59,804 bases of DNA from Lachnospiraceae bacterium (GTDB lineage Bacteria; Bacillota; Clostridia; Lachnospirales; Lachnospiraceae): NCBI GenBank assembly GCA_017525525.1, contig JAFXSQ010000045.1, positions 1-59,804 on the forward strand, written 5' to 3'. Under the pieces are notes generated by a model. It ran no database searches, was not told the DNA's origin, and was given only the letters and a program-made list of their open reading frames with translations. A program made the translations under genes and the position numbers. This document shows, piece by piece, positions 59,723-59,804 of the stretch (position 1 is the stretch's first letter; each line of letters begins with the position of its first letter).

Positions 59723-59804
59723 ATGAAATCCATATTATGCCACATACAAGGCAATATGGATATGTACCGATGGCTTAGTCGGGAATTAACGACTGTGGAG
59801 TGTA
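59723..59804 (+). CDS. Possible start of a truncated gene
   Basis: The frame is open from ATG 59723 (MKSILCHIQGNMDMYRWLSR) to the window edge, 27 codons, with AAAGGAGAG 12 bases upstream. ATCCATATT (59729-59737) pairs exactly with AATATGGAT (59753-59761), a hairpin that could hide the start or could mean the region is RNA rather than coding. The product cannot be named. Confidence 0.3.
   Translation, partial: MKSILCHIQGNMDMYRWLSRELTTVEC

Overview
The window looks like chromosome of an anaerobic gut or rumen Firmicute, most likely family Lachnospiraceae (a Butyrivibrio/Roseburia-like genome). The reasons are: strong AGGAGG-type ribosome sites; Gram-positive SOS boxes of the CGAAC-N4-GTTC type at recA and lexA; a tryptophan T-box; three proteins with clostridial ChW repeats; a membrane-anchored GH5 cellulase with a CBM2-like domain; hisZ with short-form hisG; and an amino-acid-permease/histidine-kinase fusion. 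The family call is inference from gene content; no rRNA or tRNA gene was seen.

Layout. 1-2300 is an accessory patch: two copies of a phage-scaffold-like leader joined to different C-terminal ends, several tiny genes (immunity-like, zinc-ribbon, membrane peptide, ribbon-helix-helix-like), and then (2504-2800) a type I toxin-antitoxin locus with a 32-residue holin-like toxin and a convergent antisense RNA. 3-13 kb: radical SAM protein, zinc ribbon, MBL hydrolase, cellulase, rsmD, coaD, a coiled-coil protein, then tmcAL and an LTA-synthase-like sulfatase on the minus strand. 12.7-20 kb: SOS-controlled recA-recX, rny, a Nudix hydrolase, a zinc-ribbon/ChW membrane protein, xerD. 20-26.5 kb: aroC, two secreted ChW proteins flanking lexA and a GIY-YIG gene, and a GAF-GGDEF protein. 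26.5-36 kb: hisZ-hisG, hisD, an RNase-H-like exonuclease, argC-argJ-argB-mnmA. 37.5-42.6 kb: an ABC exporter with two permeases followed by a NarL-type two-component pair, resembling the lnrLMN/lnrJK arrangement. 42.7-48.6 kb: hybrid kinase, an ltrA fragment, a PD-(D/E)XK-like protein and an RNase-J-like MBL protein. 49-56.3 kb: T-box plus TrpB2-type synthase, permease-kinase fusion, purB, asparaginase. 56.4-59.8 kb: a 743-residue unknown with a degenerate kinase-like region, a 54-residue repeat peptide and a PH-like protein.

The most unusual content is between the genes. Two arrays of 73-bp tandem repeats lie 20 kb apart (28.45 and 48.64 kb). An 80-nt structured element with compensatory stem changes lies at 14.47 and 50.73 kb, with a two-hairpin relative at 33.5 kb. 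A second hairpin module, ATAAGT...ACTTAT, occurs at 20.0, 33.6 and 37.3 kb with covarying stems. A multi-hairpin, GC-rich noncoding island lies at 37.02-37.33 kb. GTGTCATTCTGAG-type dispersed repeats occur at five sites and supply the stop codons of two genes. In the toxin-antitoxin locus the two opposing promoters and transcript starts are inverted copies of each other, and the antisense RNA has a 7-nt match to the toxin's ribosome site.
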